Source of the DNA: a bacterium
Lineage (GTDB): Bacteria > Chlamydiota > Chlamydiia > Chlamydiales > SM23-39
Direction: 5' to 3'
Length of the DNA: 48,851 nucleotides
Assembly: GCA_021781995.1 (NCBI GenBank)
Contig: JAJXVT010000007.1
Span: 1-48,851, forward strand
Numbering within the stretch: position 1 is the first letter of the stretch; every line of letters starts with the position of its first letter. Below the pieces are notes generated by a model. That model was not told the origin of the DNA. It searched no databases and saw nothing but the letters and a program-made list of their open reading frames with translations. Of the stretch, positions 35,329-44,227 are shown piece by piece. The position numbers and the translations under genes are program-made.

Positions 35329-35493
35329 ATGGATCGTCTCCTACTTCACTTCGAAATCTCGATTTTTCAATTTCTCTTAGTTCAATTGAAAAAATTGCTC
35401 GTTTCAAGATTGAATGCAACTTTTTTTCGAATTTCTGAGTTTTATTGGGCACCAGCTTATGTGCTATCAAAGTAGAGAGGAAATCGGTTGCAT

Positions 35494-37251
35494 TTAGTGT
35501 TTGTGGATCAGTTCTTGCGCTCTTAGACAAGCTTTCCAAGTAGAGAATTGAGGATTGGTTTCATCGCTGAAATAAAGGTTGTCTAAACCTATTTTCTTGA
35601 CCAATCCGGTGCGATGAAAAACGTGCCATACCTCTTCTGTAAGTCCTGAAATTAGCAAGTAGTGTTGATGTGCGCGCGCGAGTTCATAAATATGCAAAAT
35701 TGCAAGACACATGGAAGCGTCCATGTGATGAACGTTATTGAGTCTGAGTACCAGTGCTTCAATATTGGGATCTTCTGCAACTGGTGTCATGGCATTTTGG
35801 AAAAAATCAGCTGCAGCAAAATACATCTCCCCGCCAATGCCAATAATGCGGACCTTTCGATGTACGTCGTCATTGGGATTTACGACGATTAAGCGTCCTT
35901 TGGAGTTAAATGCGTATTCGACCAAATGTGGTTCGGATGATTTTTTTAAATAAGTGGCAATGGAAATGACAATGCCAATGAAAAATGCGATATCGAGGCT
36001 GAAAATTAAGCATGACGTAAACGTAATGAGAAAGACCCATGCATCTTCGCGTGTAGCGCGAAACGAAAATTTCACTTCTTGCCAGTTTGTTAGCGTTGGC
36101 ATTGTGGCGATTAAAATAGCAGCCAGAGCTGTCAGTGGAATGAGCTGTACTAAAGGCCAGCAGAAATAGATAATAATCGCAGTGAATACACCAGATAAAA
36201 TGGGAGCTATCCGCGTCTGTCCATTCATGCGAAAATTCAGCGCGGTGCGCGTTGCGCTTCCTGAGCAAGGCAAGGTGCCGATGATGCATGATAAAATTGT
36301 GTTGGAGATGCCCAGTCCCAATACATCTTGGGCTGCTTGTATTTGTTGGCCGCTGCGAGAGGCAAAATTTCGAGAAATGGAAAATACTTCTAAAATTGCC
36401 AACAATGCGATGGCAAGAGCTGCTGGGAAAATTTTATTGATCACTTTTAAATCGATCCATGGCCATGTCAGTTGCGGGATCGGCTGAGCACTTAAGCCCA
36501 AATCTCCTAGAGTCGCAATTTTGGGTCCAAGTTGCCAGGTAGAAAAGAACAGACCTAAACCGGCGGCGGCAACAATGGCGAAAAGCGCGTCAGGCCAATT
36601 TTTGAATTTGCGTCGTACAAAAAGAAGGACTACTAAGCTGATAGTGCCAACAAATAAGGTGATCGGATTCATTTCTGTTAGATGAGCGAAAAAAAACCAT
36701 GCCTTATGAAGAATAGGTTCGTCTCCTGTTGGAAATGGAACTCCGAAAAGATAGAAAATCTGAGCCACGCCGATAGCGGCTGTAATGCCGGCAAAATACC
36801 CTAATATTACGGGTCGGCTAACAAATTGCAGCACTTTTGCAACATTAAAAAACGCGGCTAAAATCTGAATGATTCCCATCAATAAAATGATTTGGATTAG
36901 TAAGTTTAGTACTAATTCATCGCGTGCTGATCCTGTTACGTTTTCGTAATAACTATATAATACATCTGAGATCGAAGTTTGAATTAAAATCGCAATGCCA
37001 GTGCTAGGTCCCGATACCAGGTGGCGCGATGAACCGAAGGCTGCTGTAAAAATCGTTCCAAAAATTGCAGAAAAAAGACCGGCAGTGGGGGGGAGGCCGG
37101 CCAGTAGTGAATAAGCGATGGATTGAGGAATGGTCAGTAAAGCAACCGCTAGTGCAGCCATGAAGTCGGATCGAAAAATCGATAGCGAGTATCCCTGAAG
37201 TTCAGAATAAAAGGGGGCGTATGACAGTGAGCGTGAGCGCGGGGCGCGCAT
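35494..37251 (-). CDS. SulP family anion transporter with STAS domain
   Basis: 585 residues. The N-terminal membrane domain holds about 11-12 helices with the SulP signatures AALAVALLTIPQSIAYSLLAGLPP and FGSSRHLVSGPSTGIAIL; the C-terminal 120 residues form a cytoplasmic STAS domain (EALVLRLNNVHHMDASMC). SulP proteins carry sulfate, bicarbonate, chloride or C4-dicarboxylates; the substrate is not evident. The ATG at 37251 has TTAGGAG upstream. It is transcribed divergently from the kinase gene. Confidence 0.94.
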   Translation of the reverse strand: MRAPRSRSLSYAPFYSELQGYSLSIFRSDFMAALAVALLTIPQSIAYSLLAGLPPTAGLFSAIFGTIFTAAFGSSRHLVSGPSTGIAILIQTSISDVLYSYYENVTGSARDELVLNLLIQIILLMGIIQILAAFFNVAKVLQFVSRPVILGYFAGITAAIGVAQIFYLFGVPFPTGDEPILHKAWFFFAHLTEMNPITLFVGTISLVVLLFVRRKFKNWPDALFAIVAAAGLGLFFSTWQLGPKIATLGDLGLSAQPIPQLTWPWIDLKVINKIFPAALAIALLAILEVFSISRNFASRSGQQIQAAQDVLGLGISNTILSCIIGTLPCSGSATRTALNFRMNGQTRIAPILSGVFTAIIIYFCWPLVQLIPLTALAAILIATMPTLTNWQEVKFSFRATREDAWVFLITFTSCLIFSLDIAFFIGIVISIATYLKKSSEPHLVEYAFNSKGRLIVVNPNDDVHRKVRIIGIGGEMYFAAADFFQNAMTPVAEDPNIEALVLRLNNVHHMDASMCLAILHIYELARAHQHYLLISGLTEEVWHVFHRTGLVKKIGLDNLYFSDETNPQFSTWKACLRAQELIHKH

Positions 37252-37377
37252 GGTAAAGATCTCCTAAGCATTAGGATAGGCAGCAGTGAATAAAATTCAT
37301 ACCAAAAAACAGAAAACCAGGCCAAAAGCCAAACGCATTGGTTTTCCATCGAAACATTCCGCACAGAAGGAAGAGGT

Positions 37378-37395
37378 GTATTAATTAGTTAATAC
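37378..37395. promoter_or_regulatory. perfect 7-bp dyad (possible operator) upstream of the kinase gene
   Basis: GTATTAA-TTAG-TTAATAC is a perfect inverted repeat with a four-base spacer, 21 bases before the kinase start and in the gap shared with sulP. The size and spacing fit a dimeric regulator site, but AT-rich palindromes arise readily by chance. Confidence 0.35.
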
Positions 37396-37416
37396 TGGGA
37401 TTGTTGTCTATTTAAA

Positions 37417-38823
37417 ATGTTTTGTATTGTTTTTAAAATAAATGATAACAAAGGTGGGCGTGTGGGTTTAGCTGTAGGGCATGTTGCAACTCCTGATTGT
37501 GCGGTAGTTTGGGCCCCTCAAGGAGGTAGGGTGGTGATTGGATCTGATTCTGCCGGTCGGTCGGTGGCCGCTACCTCGTCTACGCCATGGATGTTATCCC
37601 ATTATTTGAAAATCGCTGTGGTAATCGAAGGTAAGTGGCAAGAAATTTGGGTTCATCGAGAAAGTCTGGCGAAACGTTACAGCGATCCTAAAGACGGGGC
37701 TGTCTTATGGAAATTACACTGGATGGGCGCTGCTTCACTATTACGAACGGCTGTACTGCGGCAGTCAGATGATTGTTTGAGCGATGATCAGATTTGCAGG
37801 GTGTTTACTGTAGTACGGCGAGCCTTTGCCGATAGCAGTACTTTAGGAGCTTGCAAAGTGGACATTCCTGGTAGCCGCCGTTTTTGTGTTGTCAATGGTC
37901 AAGAGGCTTATCTCGTGTTGAGTGATACCGAGAAAGATAAAATGTTAGGGAAGGGTGGGTGTGCGACGGTATGGGCCGGAGTCAGCATGCCGGAGGCGTT
38001 TGAGGTTGTCGCTGTGAAACAAATGAGGCGTGTGAAAAGTTACTCAAAGTCTACGTGGGATGGATTGGTCGGTGAAGCATCGCTGCAGATGCAATTTCGG
38101 GGCGAGTCGGGAGTTGCTCAAGCGATGTGCTATGTGGAATCTGAGGCGTCGACTGATGGAAAACCTGCAGAATTAAATATAGTCATGTCTCGATATGCCA
38201 ATGGGACTGTCGAGGATTTTCTTGAAAATCGAAAAGCATATTCTTTAAAGGGGCGCCTGGAATTGCTACAAAAAGCCCTTGTTGGGTTGAATGCTTTACA
38301 TAACCAAGGTGTGATTCACAATGACGTGAAGCGGGGCAATTTTTTGGTGAATACGAAATTAGATGGTTCTATTGAAGTGGTTATATCTGATTTTGGATTC
38401 AGCGGGAAAGTTCCTCGAATAGAGTCAGGAACCGCCAAGTATCTGGCACCGGAAAAATGGAGAAAACTGCAATTGTTGGCAGTGGGTCGCAGGGACGTTG
38501 TTTGGACATCTGAGAATGGAAAAGCGGATGATATGTGGGCTTTTGGATGTATGTGTTTTGAAGTTTTAACGCAACGAAGTCTGTGGAGCGGCTTGAGCGA
38601 ACCTCTCGTAAAAGCGTTTGCTGAGGGAAAAATCAACGAAGCGGCTTTGCAACAAAGAGTCGATGAGTTGATAGATGCAACCAAAACTCCTCTGCTTGTT
38701 AAACAATTTTTGAAATCGTTGCTCAGTGTCAATTGCGATAATCGCTTCACCAGTGCAGCGGCTGCCGAGGCTCTGACCGCCTTGCTTGCAGAAGATTCGG
38801 TTCTTGAAAAGCCCTCTTTATAG
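37417..38823 (+). CDS. eukaryote-like Ser/Thr protein kinase with unknown N-terminal domain
   Basis: 468 residues. The kinase domain (~175-455) keeps all catalytic residues: Gly loop LGKGGCATVWAG, Lys201 in VAVK, His301-Asn302-Asp303 with Lys305 (HND in place of HRD, so a non-RD kinase), Asp325 in DFGFSG and an APE motif in YLAPEKW. The N-terminal ~170 residues match nothing I know and have no signal peptide or membrane segment; nor is there a PASTA domain. It is not obviously PknD or Pkn5 of Chlamydia. A cytosolic regulator or a translocated effector are both possible. It precedes der by 128 bases. Confidence 0.88.
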   Translation: MFCIVFKINDNKGGRVGLAVGHVATPDCAVVWAPQGGRVVIGSDSAGRSVAATSSTPWMLSHYLKIAVVIEGKWQEIWVHRESLAKRYSDPKDGAVLWKLHWMGAASLLRTAVLRQSDDCLSDDQICRVFTVVRRAFADSSTLGACKVDIPGSRRFCVVNGQEAYLVLSDTEKDKMLGKGGCATVWAGVSMPEAFEVVAVKQMRRVKSYSKSTWDGLVGEASLQMQFRGESGVAQAMCYVESEASTDGKPAELNIVMSRYANGTVEDFLENRKAYSLKGRLELLQKALVGLNALHNQGVIHNDVKRGNFLVNTKLDGSIEVVISDFGFSGKVPRIESGTAKYLAPEKWRKLQLLAVGRRDVVWTSENGKADDMWAFGCMCFEVLTQRSLWSGLSEPLVKAFAEGKINEAALQQRVDELIDATKTPLLVKQFLKSLLSVNCDNRFTSAAAAEALTALLAEDSVLEKPSL

Positions 38824-38951
38824 AATCAGCTAGGGTGTGCGGGTGGTTTGTTTTTTTTCTTTGCACCCGAATTCGCGAATTGATTTTTTCCAATAGATTT
38901 TTCCCTCTTGCGCGTAGATCCCGATACGTGGTAGACTGTAGCCTCGAAATT

Positions 38952-40358
38952 ATGATTCCAAAGATTGCCATTGTCGGCCGCCCCAATGTGGGGAAATCGG
39001 CCCTTTTTAATCGGATCTGCCAAAAACGACTCTCCATTGTTGATGAACAGGAGGGGATTACGCGCGATCGCCTATATGCCAAGAGCGAACTATTCGGCCG
39101 CCCTTTTGAGTTAGTGGATACCGGCGGGATCGACCCTTCTGGTAAAACTTTATTTAATCACGAAATCCGTCAGCAGGCACTTTATGCTGTTCATGAAGCG
39201 GATGTGATGATTTTTGTGGTCGATGGTCAAGTCGGTCCTACTGTCCTGGATGAGGAAGTTGCTAAAATTTTATTGAAAAGTAAAAAGCCTGTCATTTTGG
39301 CTGTCAATAAAATTGACCGCAGCGATCAAGAAGTTCGTATGCATGAATTTCAGTCTCTTGCGGTTGTGGAGATGGTTCCGGTATCGGCGATTCAGGGGTA
39401 TCAAATTGCTGAATTGATGGAAAAAGCTTTAGCTCATGTTCCGGTAGAAGAAGAGGTTGAAGAAGTTCTTGCTGTGCCGACAGACGGGGTGATTCGGGTG
39501 GCAATTGTCGGACGTCCTAATGTCGGCAAATCAACTTTGCTCAATGAACTTCTCGATGAAGAAAGATCCATTGTGAGCCCGATCGCAGGTACTACGCGAG
39601 ACGCCATCGATGTTCCTATTGAATTTGAAGGCAAAAACATTGTTTTGATCGACACTGCGGGCATACGACGGAAAAAAGCCGAATGTGAGGTGGTCGATAA
39701 GTTTGCTGCTATCCGTACAGAGCAGGCAATTGCACGCTGCGATGTGTGTTTGTTAATACTGGACTCGTTTGAAGGTATCACAACGCAGGAAAAACGAATC
39801 GCAAATCAAATTGAAGCTAGCGGTAAGAGCTGCGTGTTATTGTTCAATAAATGGGATTTGGTTAAAAAGCTTCCGATGGAACATGCGATGCGAGGAGTGC
39901 GCGAAGAGGTGCCTTTCTTAACGCATTGCCCTACTGTGTTTCTCTCAGCTATCAACGGCAGAAATGTGGAGAAAATTTTTCCTCTGATTTTAAAAGTTTA
40001 TGAGGAGAGATATCGCAGAATTACGACTGGACAGCTCAATAAATTTGTCGAATCGTGCCTGCAAAAATACCATCCGCCTTTACTTAACGGAAAGCGCTTG
40101 AGGATTTATTACATGACGCAGGTGCAGTCAGCTCCTCCAAAATTTGTCGTGTTTGTCAATAATCCCATTTTGATGGTTGAAAGCTATCGTAAATATCTAG
40201 TCAATCGATTCCGCGAAGCATATCAATTTTCAGGATGCCCGATTGAATTTGAGCTCCGCGGTAAACCAAAGGCGCAATCTATACCTAATAAGCCTGTGCC
40301 TGAATTGACAGGAACTGGAAAATCTCCTTTATTGATTGATCAAGTGCAGCCAGTTTAA
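38952..40358 (+). CDS. der: ribosome-assembly GTPase Der (EngA)
   Basis: 468 residues from the ATG at 38952 (MIPKIAIVGRPNVGKSALF); a frame continuing upstream to 38835 has no homology. Two GTPase domains carry P-loops GRPNVGKS, DxxG motifs (DTGGID, DTAGIR) and NKxD (NKID, NKWD), then a KH-like C-terminal domain. Der acts in 50S ribosome assembly. The C-terminus is about 20 residues longer than the domain needs and ends one base before the convergent unknown gene. Confidence 0.97.
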   Translation: MIPKIAIVGRPNVGKSALFNRICQKRLSIVDEQEGITRDRLYAKSELFGRPFELVDTGGIDPSGKTLFNHEIRQQALYAVHEADVMIFVVDGQVGPTVLDEEVAKILLKSKKPVILAVNKIDRSDQEVRMHEFQSLAVVEMVPVSAIQGYQIAELMEKALAHVPVEEEVEEVLAVPTDGVIRVAIVGRPNVGKSTLLNELLDEERSIVSPIAGTTRDAIDVPIEFEGKNIVLIDTAGIRRKKAECEVVDKFAAIRTEQAIARCDVCLLILDSFEGITTQEKRIANQIEASGKSCVLLFNKWDLVKKLPMEHAMRGVREEVPFLTHCPTVFLSAINGRNVEKIFPLILKVYEERYRRITTGQLNKFVESCLQKYHPPLLNGKRLRIYYMTQVQSAPPKFVVFVNNPILMVESYRKYLVNRFREAYQFSGCPIEFELRGKPKAQSIPNKPVPELTGTGKSPLLIDQVQPV

Positions 40359-40359
40359 T

Positions 40360-41031
40360 TTACCCATCTTCTCTATTTTGCAGCTCTGTTTCGTCCATAT
40401 GGATCGGCAATAATGGTATATCGCTCGTTTTTAAAAAATTGCTAAATTCGTTTTCCCAGTACCTAAGATCGCTGGAGTCGGTGACGCGTATGGATTTCCA
40501 GGCTTTAACGACATCGGAAAATGTGCACTCCTCTAATGCTTTATCTTGCAAAATCAAAGAAGCAGCTGTCCTTCTTTCAGTAGACAGATGACTAAAGATT
40601 GGGACCCAGGCAAATTTAGCAGGGTAGTCGCGTAGAAAATTTTGTAAATCATGAAGCCGCTCTGCATGACGGGAGTCTAACATCTTTGCCGCTAATAAAA
40701 AATATGTCGGTGTTGTGGGTGTATAAATCAGATCTTGCAAACACACTCTCCATAAAGCGTTTGTCGTATGTTCGCTGTTGGCCAAAGTGCATAGAAAATG
40801 CCCGGATAGTTCGTGTCGCAAGTGATTTATATGCCAAAATTCTTGTTCTGCCATGGAGTCATGTTCTCTTACAGATTGAATTCGTAATTGGATAGCTGAG
40901 CGCATTAGTGTCTTAAATTCTTCTAGATCTAAAAATGGATTATTTAGTTGCTCGACAATCTCTCGTACTTGATTGGCAAGTGGTGTAGTAAATTGCGAAC
41001 TCATTGAATGAGGAAAGATGGGAAAGACCAT
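40360..41031 (-). CDS. conserved-looking protein of unknown function downstream of the T3SS operon
   Basis: 223 residues from the ATG at 41031, chosen because CAGGAG precedes it. It is rich in helices, with no signal peptide, membrane segment or known motif; EFKTLMRSAIQLRIQSV and AERLHDLQNFLRDYP suggest amphipathic helices. It has its own promoter-like sequence at 41083-41111. Lying next to aroK and the T3SS genes it might be a chaperone or effector, but nothing in the sequence confirms this. Confidence 0.7.
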   Translation of the reverse strand: MVFPIFPHSMSSQFTTPLANQVREIVEQLNNPFLDLEEFKTLMRSAIQLRIQSVREHDSMAEQEFWHINHLRHELSGHFLCTLANSEHTTNALWRVCLQDLIYTPTTPTYFLLAAKMLDSRHAERLHDLQNFLRDYPAKFAWVPIFSHLSTERRTAASLILQDKALEECTFSDVVKAWKSIRVTDSSDLRYWENEFSNFLKTSDIPLLPIHMDETELQNREDG

Positions 41032-41082
41032 TTGGACTCCTGCGGTTAGATGAGGCCAATGTGGATGTGCCTCACAAATCGC

Positions 41083-41111
41083 TTTATGCTGACGGATAAA
41101 GATTATGTAAA
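41083..41111 (-). promoter_or_regulatory. sigma-70-type promoter candidate for the 223-residue unknown gene
   Basis: On the minus strand TTTACA (41111-41106) and CATAAA (41088-41083) are separated by 17 bases, giving five of six and four of six matches to consensus. The ATG lies 52 bases after the -10, with a good ribosome site between. Confidence 0.42.
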
Positions 41112-41130
41112 GATTTTTGTGGTAACTACG

Positions 41131-41667
41131 TTAGAAAGACCTATGAGAAGGAGGGTGTTTTAGAGTGTGTGTTTCATCCCAGATCGCTCTAAGCGAGGCT
41201 ATGACACCGGCCTCATTGAGGTGGTCGATGGAAACTTTCTTAGCTGGAATCGCCTCAAAAATCGGAAGTCTTTCTTGGTAAAGCACTTTTAATGATTCGA
41301 CAGGATTTTCTTCCGTTACGAAGGTCGTTAGATCGTGTTCAATCATTTTCTTTTGGATGGTCTCAAAGCCTGCGTGTAAGTAAACAAAGTGGCCAAGAGT
41401 TTGTAGTAAAGAGACGTTTTGGGGATCTAATACGGTTCCGCCTCCGAGTGCAATGACGGAATCCACGGCTGGATGTAGGCGGAACAATGCTTGGCGTTCT
41501 AACTTTCGAAAGTCCTTTTCCCCCAGAGTTTTGAAAAGTTCTCGACCGGAACGTCCTTCTGCTAGAAGTTCATCTAAATCGACAAACGGGCATCTAACTT
41601 TTTCTGCGAGCAGTTTGCCAAAATAAGTTTTCCCAGCTCCCGGAAATCCAAAAAAAATCAGGCTCAT
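41131..41667 (-). CDS. aroK: shikimate kinase
   Basis: 178 residues from the ATG at 41667, which overlaps the sctT stop (ATGA) and has CAGGAG upstream. Walker A GFPGAGKT, DLDELLAEGRSGRELF (shikimate-binding Asp and Arg) and the ALGGGTVLDP Walker-B-like loop mark the family (EC 2.7.1.71), which phosphorylates shikimate in chorismate synthesis. The LID region is less standard than in E. coli (EENPVESLKVLYQERLPIFE). It is translationally coupled to the T3SS genes, an odd pairing. A frame reaching 41787 overlaps sctT and has no support. Confidence 0.92.
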   Translation of the reverse strand: MSLIFFGFPGAGKTYFGKLLAEKVRCPFVDLDELLAEGRSGRELFKTLGEKDFRKLERQALFRLHPAVDSVIALGGGTVLDPQNVSLLQTLGHFVYLHAGFETIQKKMIEHDLTTFVTEENPVESLKVLYQERLPIFEAIPAKKVSIDHLNEAGVIASLRAIWDETHTLKHPPSHRSF

Positions 41668-42515
41668 CGATAAGCTCCTGCTTGGTGAATCATTTGGTTC
41701 ATTAATTTTATCATAGCAATTGCATCTTTCCCCATCACCTGAATAATCAAAGCCCAAGCAGCGGTCATCAATGCAATGCCAATCCAAGACTTTAAAGACA
41801 TGCCTAAAAATACGATTTGCACTTGGGGTGCTAAACGATTCGCAATGCCTAAGAATAGATCTGTGAGCAGAAGGCCAATGAGCGCAGGAGCGGCAAGTTG
41901 AATGGCTATAGTGAACATAAAGGACATAAGATTAAATACTTGCTTCCAAAATGTTAGATGTTGATTGAAAAATTGAGGATTGACTCCGCCGTCGACTGGG
42001 ATCAGGAGATATGAGTTTGCTAAGGCATCGAAGAATTGAGCTGGTCCGTCTAAAAGATAAAACACTACGATTAAGACATAATTGTATAATACTCCGATGG
42101 AGCCAGTTTGGCTTTGTGTGGTAGGATCGCTGACTTGTAAAGATGAAGACCCTCGGGAATGATCGATCAAAGACCCGGACATTTGTGCGATGAAAAAGGG
42201 GGCAGATGCAAAAATAGCTAATATAGCACCGAGCAATAATTCTTTCAGGAAATGCCCCATAAAAAACGTCCCATAAGGGATATTGCCTTTCAAATGTAAC
42301 AGATTTTGAGGTAAAAATATTGCAACAAGGGAGATAGAAAACATCATTCTCAGCATCATGGGAAGGTTTTTGCTTCCTAAAAACGGAGCTAAGGACATGA
42401 TTGGAAGAATGCGTGCTAATGTTAGAAAAAAAACGGAAAACACCGTAATAGATTCAATATGAGGCAACGAGAGAAGCAGATTGAGGTAGTTATCTGTTGC
42501 ATCTAAACTATTCAC
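41664..42515 (-). CDS. sctT: type III secretion export apparatus protein SctT
   Basis: 283 residues, six or so hydrophobic helices, and FliR/SctT patterns such as LPIMSLAPFLGSKNLPMMLRMMFSIS. It forms part of the SctRST core of the export gate in the inner membrane. The GTG start at 42515 shares a base with the sctS stop (TAGTG), and its own stop overlaps the aroK start. Order sctJKLRST is shared with C. trachomatis CT559-CT564. Confidence 0.94.
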   Translation of the reverse strand: MNSLDATDNYLNLLLSLPHIESITVFSVFFLTLARILPIMSLAPFLGSKNLPMMLRMMFSISLVAIFLPQNLLHLKGNIPYGTFFMGHFLKELLLGAILAIFASAPFFIAQMSGSLIDHSRGSSSLQVSDPTTQSQTGSIGVLYNYVLIVVFYLLDGPAQFFDALANSYLLIPVDGGVNPQFFNQHLTFWKQVFNLMSFMFTIAIQLAAPALIGLLLTDLFLGIANRLAPQVQIVFLGMSLKSWIGIALMTAAWALIIQVMGKDAIAMIKLMNQMIHQAGAYR

Positions 42516-42787
42516 TATGAACTAGTCCATTTAGGAATTGCGCTAAAGATCGTATTTGTGAATTGTAAAATTTGTTCACCTAGCCAGCCGCCCATAATAA
42601 TAATTGTAAAAACAGTTGCAAAAAGCTTAATCGTAAACGACAGTGTTTGTTCTTGGATTTGAGTGGCGGCTTGAAAAATAGCCACAAGCAGGCCCAATAC
42701 CATGGAAATTAAAATGGGCGGTCCGGATAAGATTAAAATCAGGATCAGTGCTTGATAAGAAAGTTGGTAAATTTCACTGCCTATCAT
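42515..42787 (-). CDS. sctS: type III secretion export apparatus protein SctS
   Basis: 90 residues, two transmembrane hairpin helices, typical of SctS/FliQ (88-92). The ATG at 42787 with ACGGAG upstream fits better than the alternative at 42817, which overlaps sctR. It contributes to the helical SctR5S4T1 pore. Confidence 0.94.
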   Translation of the reverse strand: MIGSEIYQLSYQALILILILSGPPILISMVLGLLVAIFQAATQIQEQTLSFTIKLFATVFTIIIMGGWLGEQILQFTNTIFSAIPKWTSS

Positions 42788-42797
42788 TTTGGCTCCG

Positions 42798-43601
42798 TTA
42801 TTTGAAGGTAAGCGCAAGTCCTTGAATCAAAACTGTCCAACCATCGATCATAACGAGAAGTAACAATTTGATTGGCAAGGCGATGGTTAAGGGTGATAGC
42901 ATCATCATCCCCATGGCAAGCAAAATATTAGATACCACTAAGTCGATGACAAAGAAGGGCAGATAGATCAACACTCCAATTTCAAATGCGCTTTTCAATT
43001 GACTTAGGATGAATGAGGGGATTAACACAATAAAATCAGTGGTTTTCAATTGTGCTTTGTATGGTTCTGGAAACATCTTTTGACCTAATGCATAAAAACT
43101 TCTCATGTGTTTAATCGAACAGTTTTTATGCAAAAAATCACGCAATGGTTCTTTGGTTGCATCGACAACATTTACGATATAAGCAGCAGCGGTGCCGGAA
43201 AAAACATCTTGAGGTGGGTTCGTCTCGATTACTCCTTGCCCAGCTGTATACATTTTGAGGCCTGTGGGAAACATAATGTAAATAGTTATTAAAAGAGCAA
43301 TGCCATTGAGCACTTGATTGGGGGGTGTTTGGTTGACACCTAAGGCGTTGCGCAAAAGAGAAAGCACAACGACGATTTTCATAAAAGAGGTGAGTAGCAT
43401 GATAGCAAAGGGCAGCATAGATAAGGCTGCCATTACACTGATTTTGGTAATGATTGAGGGATTGGGATTAGGCCCCTGGAGGTCTGCAGCTTGTTGGGCG
43501 GCAACTGCAGCTGCAGCTGACACTGGAGAAGCGAGTGGAGCAGTTTGAGCTCTCAAAGGAGAGATCGCGCAAATCAATAATAAAAAAATGTATCGCAGCA
43601 T
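42798..43601 (-). CDS. sctR: type III secretion export apparatus protein SctR
   Basis: 267 residues from the ATG at 43601, which uses the last A of the sctL stop (TAATG). A signal-like N-terminus (LRYIFLLLICAISPLRA) is followed by a proline/alanine linker, then helices with the SctR/FliP hallmarks TSFMKIVVVLSLLRNALG and PPNQVLNGIALLITI. It is the main subunit of the export gate. The N-terminal extension, longer than in Yersinia, resembles that of flagellar FliP. Confidence 0.95.
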   Translation of the reverse strand: MLRYIFLLLICAISPLRAQTAPLASPVSAAAAVAAQQAADLQGPNPNPSIITKISVMAALSMLPFAIMLLTSFMKIVVVLSLLRNALGVNQTPPNQVLNGIALLITIYIMFPTGLKMYTAGQGVIETNPPQDVFSGTAAAYIVNVVDATKEPLRDFLHKNCSIKHMRSFYALGQKMFPEPYKAQLKTTDFIVLIPSFILSQLKSAFEIGVLIYLPFFVIDLVVSNILLAMGMMMLSPLTIALPIKLLLLVMIDGWTVLIQGLALTFK

Positions 43602-44227
43602 TAGTCGTTCTTTTGGAAGGCCTGAAAGGCGATTTCTAAGGCGCGCCACTGCGTTTCGAGTTGCGCGTTGATGATTCCGGCTTCGGTTTCAATCATACAT
43701 CCACCAGGCTCAATGTCATCTCGGGCTTGAAGGGAGAGATTTTCTAAATGTTCGAATATTTTTTTTATATCATTTCGATGTTGTTCTAGATGCGCTAAGT
43801 CTTCATGATTGACATAAATCGCAATTTTTCGATGCTGTGTAACGGGTTTTAATGAAGTCATGACGATGTCCACTATGCGATCGGGATGCAATTTCAGTTC
43901 TTCACCCATGATTTTGCGAGCAGCTTTTAATGCCAACGGTAGTATTTTTTTTTGAATATCCTCTCGAATGATTTTGAGTTCTTTGTCGAGGGCTGCGATA
44001 TGGTGATTGAGTGCAATTAAGCCTTTTTCAAAGCCTTCTTGAAACGCAATTTCTTTTGTTTGCTCGGCTTCTGTGGCAATTTTTAGGGTAAATTCATGTG
44101 CTTCTTGTTTTACTTTTTCTAAAACTTGCGCGGCATCGATCAATGTGGAAAATTCATTTGCAGCAACCATTTTAACGCCAGGTGCTGGATGTATGTCTGA
44201 ACTGGAAAGAAGAGAGAAATATTTCAT
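43601..44227 (-). CDS. sctL: type III secretion stator protein SctL
   Basis: 208 residues, mostly coiled coil (residues ~35-100) with a C-terminal domain of the YscL/FliH family (ALKAARKIMGEELKLHPDRIVDIV). SctL binds and regulates the ATPase SctN and links it to the sorting platform. The start overlaps the sctK stop (ATGA). No ATPase gene is present in the window. Confidence 0.9.
   Translation of the reverse strand: MKYFSLLSSSDIHPAPGVKMVAANEFSTLIDAAQVLEKVKQEAHEFTLKIATEAEQTKEIAFQEGFEKGLIALNHHIAALDKELKIIREDIQKKILPLALKAARKIMGEELKLHPDRIVDIVMTSLKPVTQHRKIAIYVNHEDLAHLEQHRNDIKKIFEHLENLSLQARDDIEPGGCMIETEAGIINAQLETQWRALEIAFQAFQKND

Noticed and set aside
35291-35539. An 82-residue frame on the minus strand between the autotransporter and sulP
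   Set aside because: It overlaps both neighbours in another frame and has no ribosome site or recognisable content.
37149-37364. A 71-residue minus-strand frame upstream of sulP
   Set aside because: It overlaps the start of sulP in a different frame and its composition (Cys, Trp, His) looks random.
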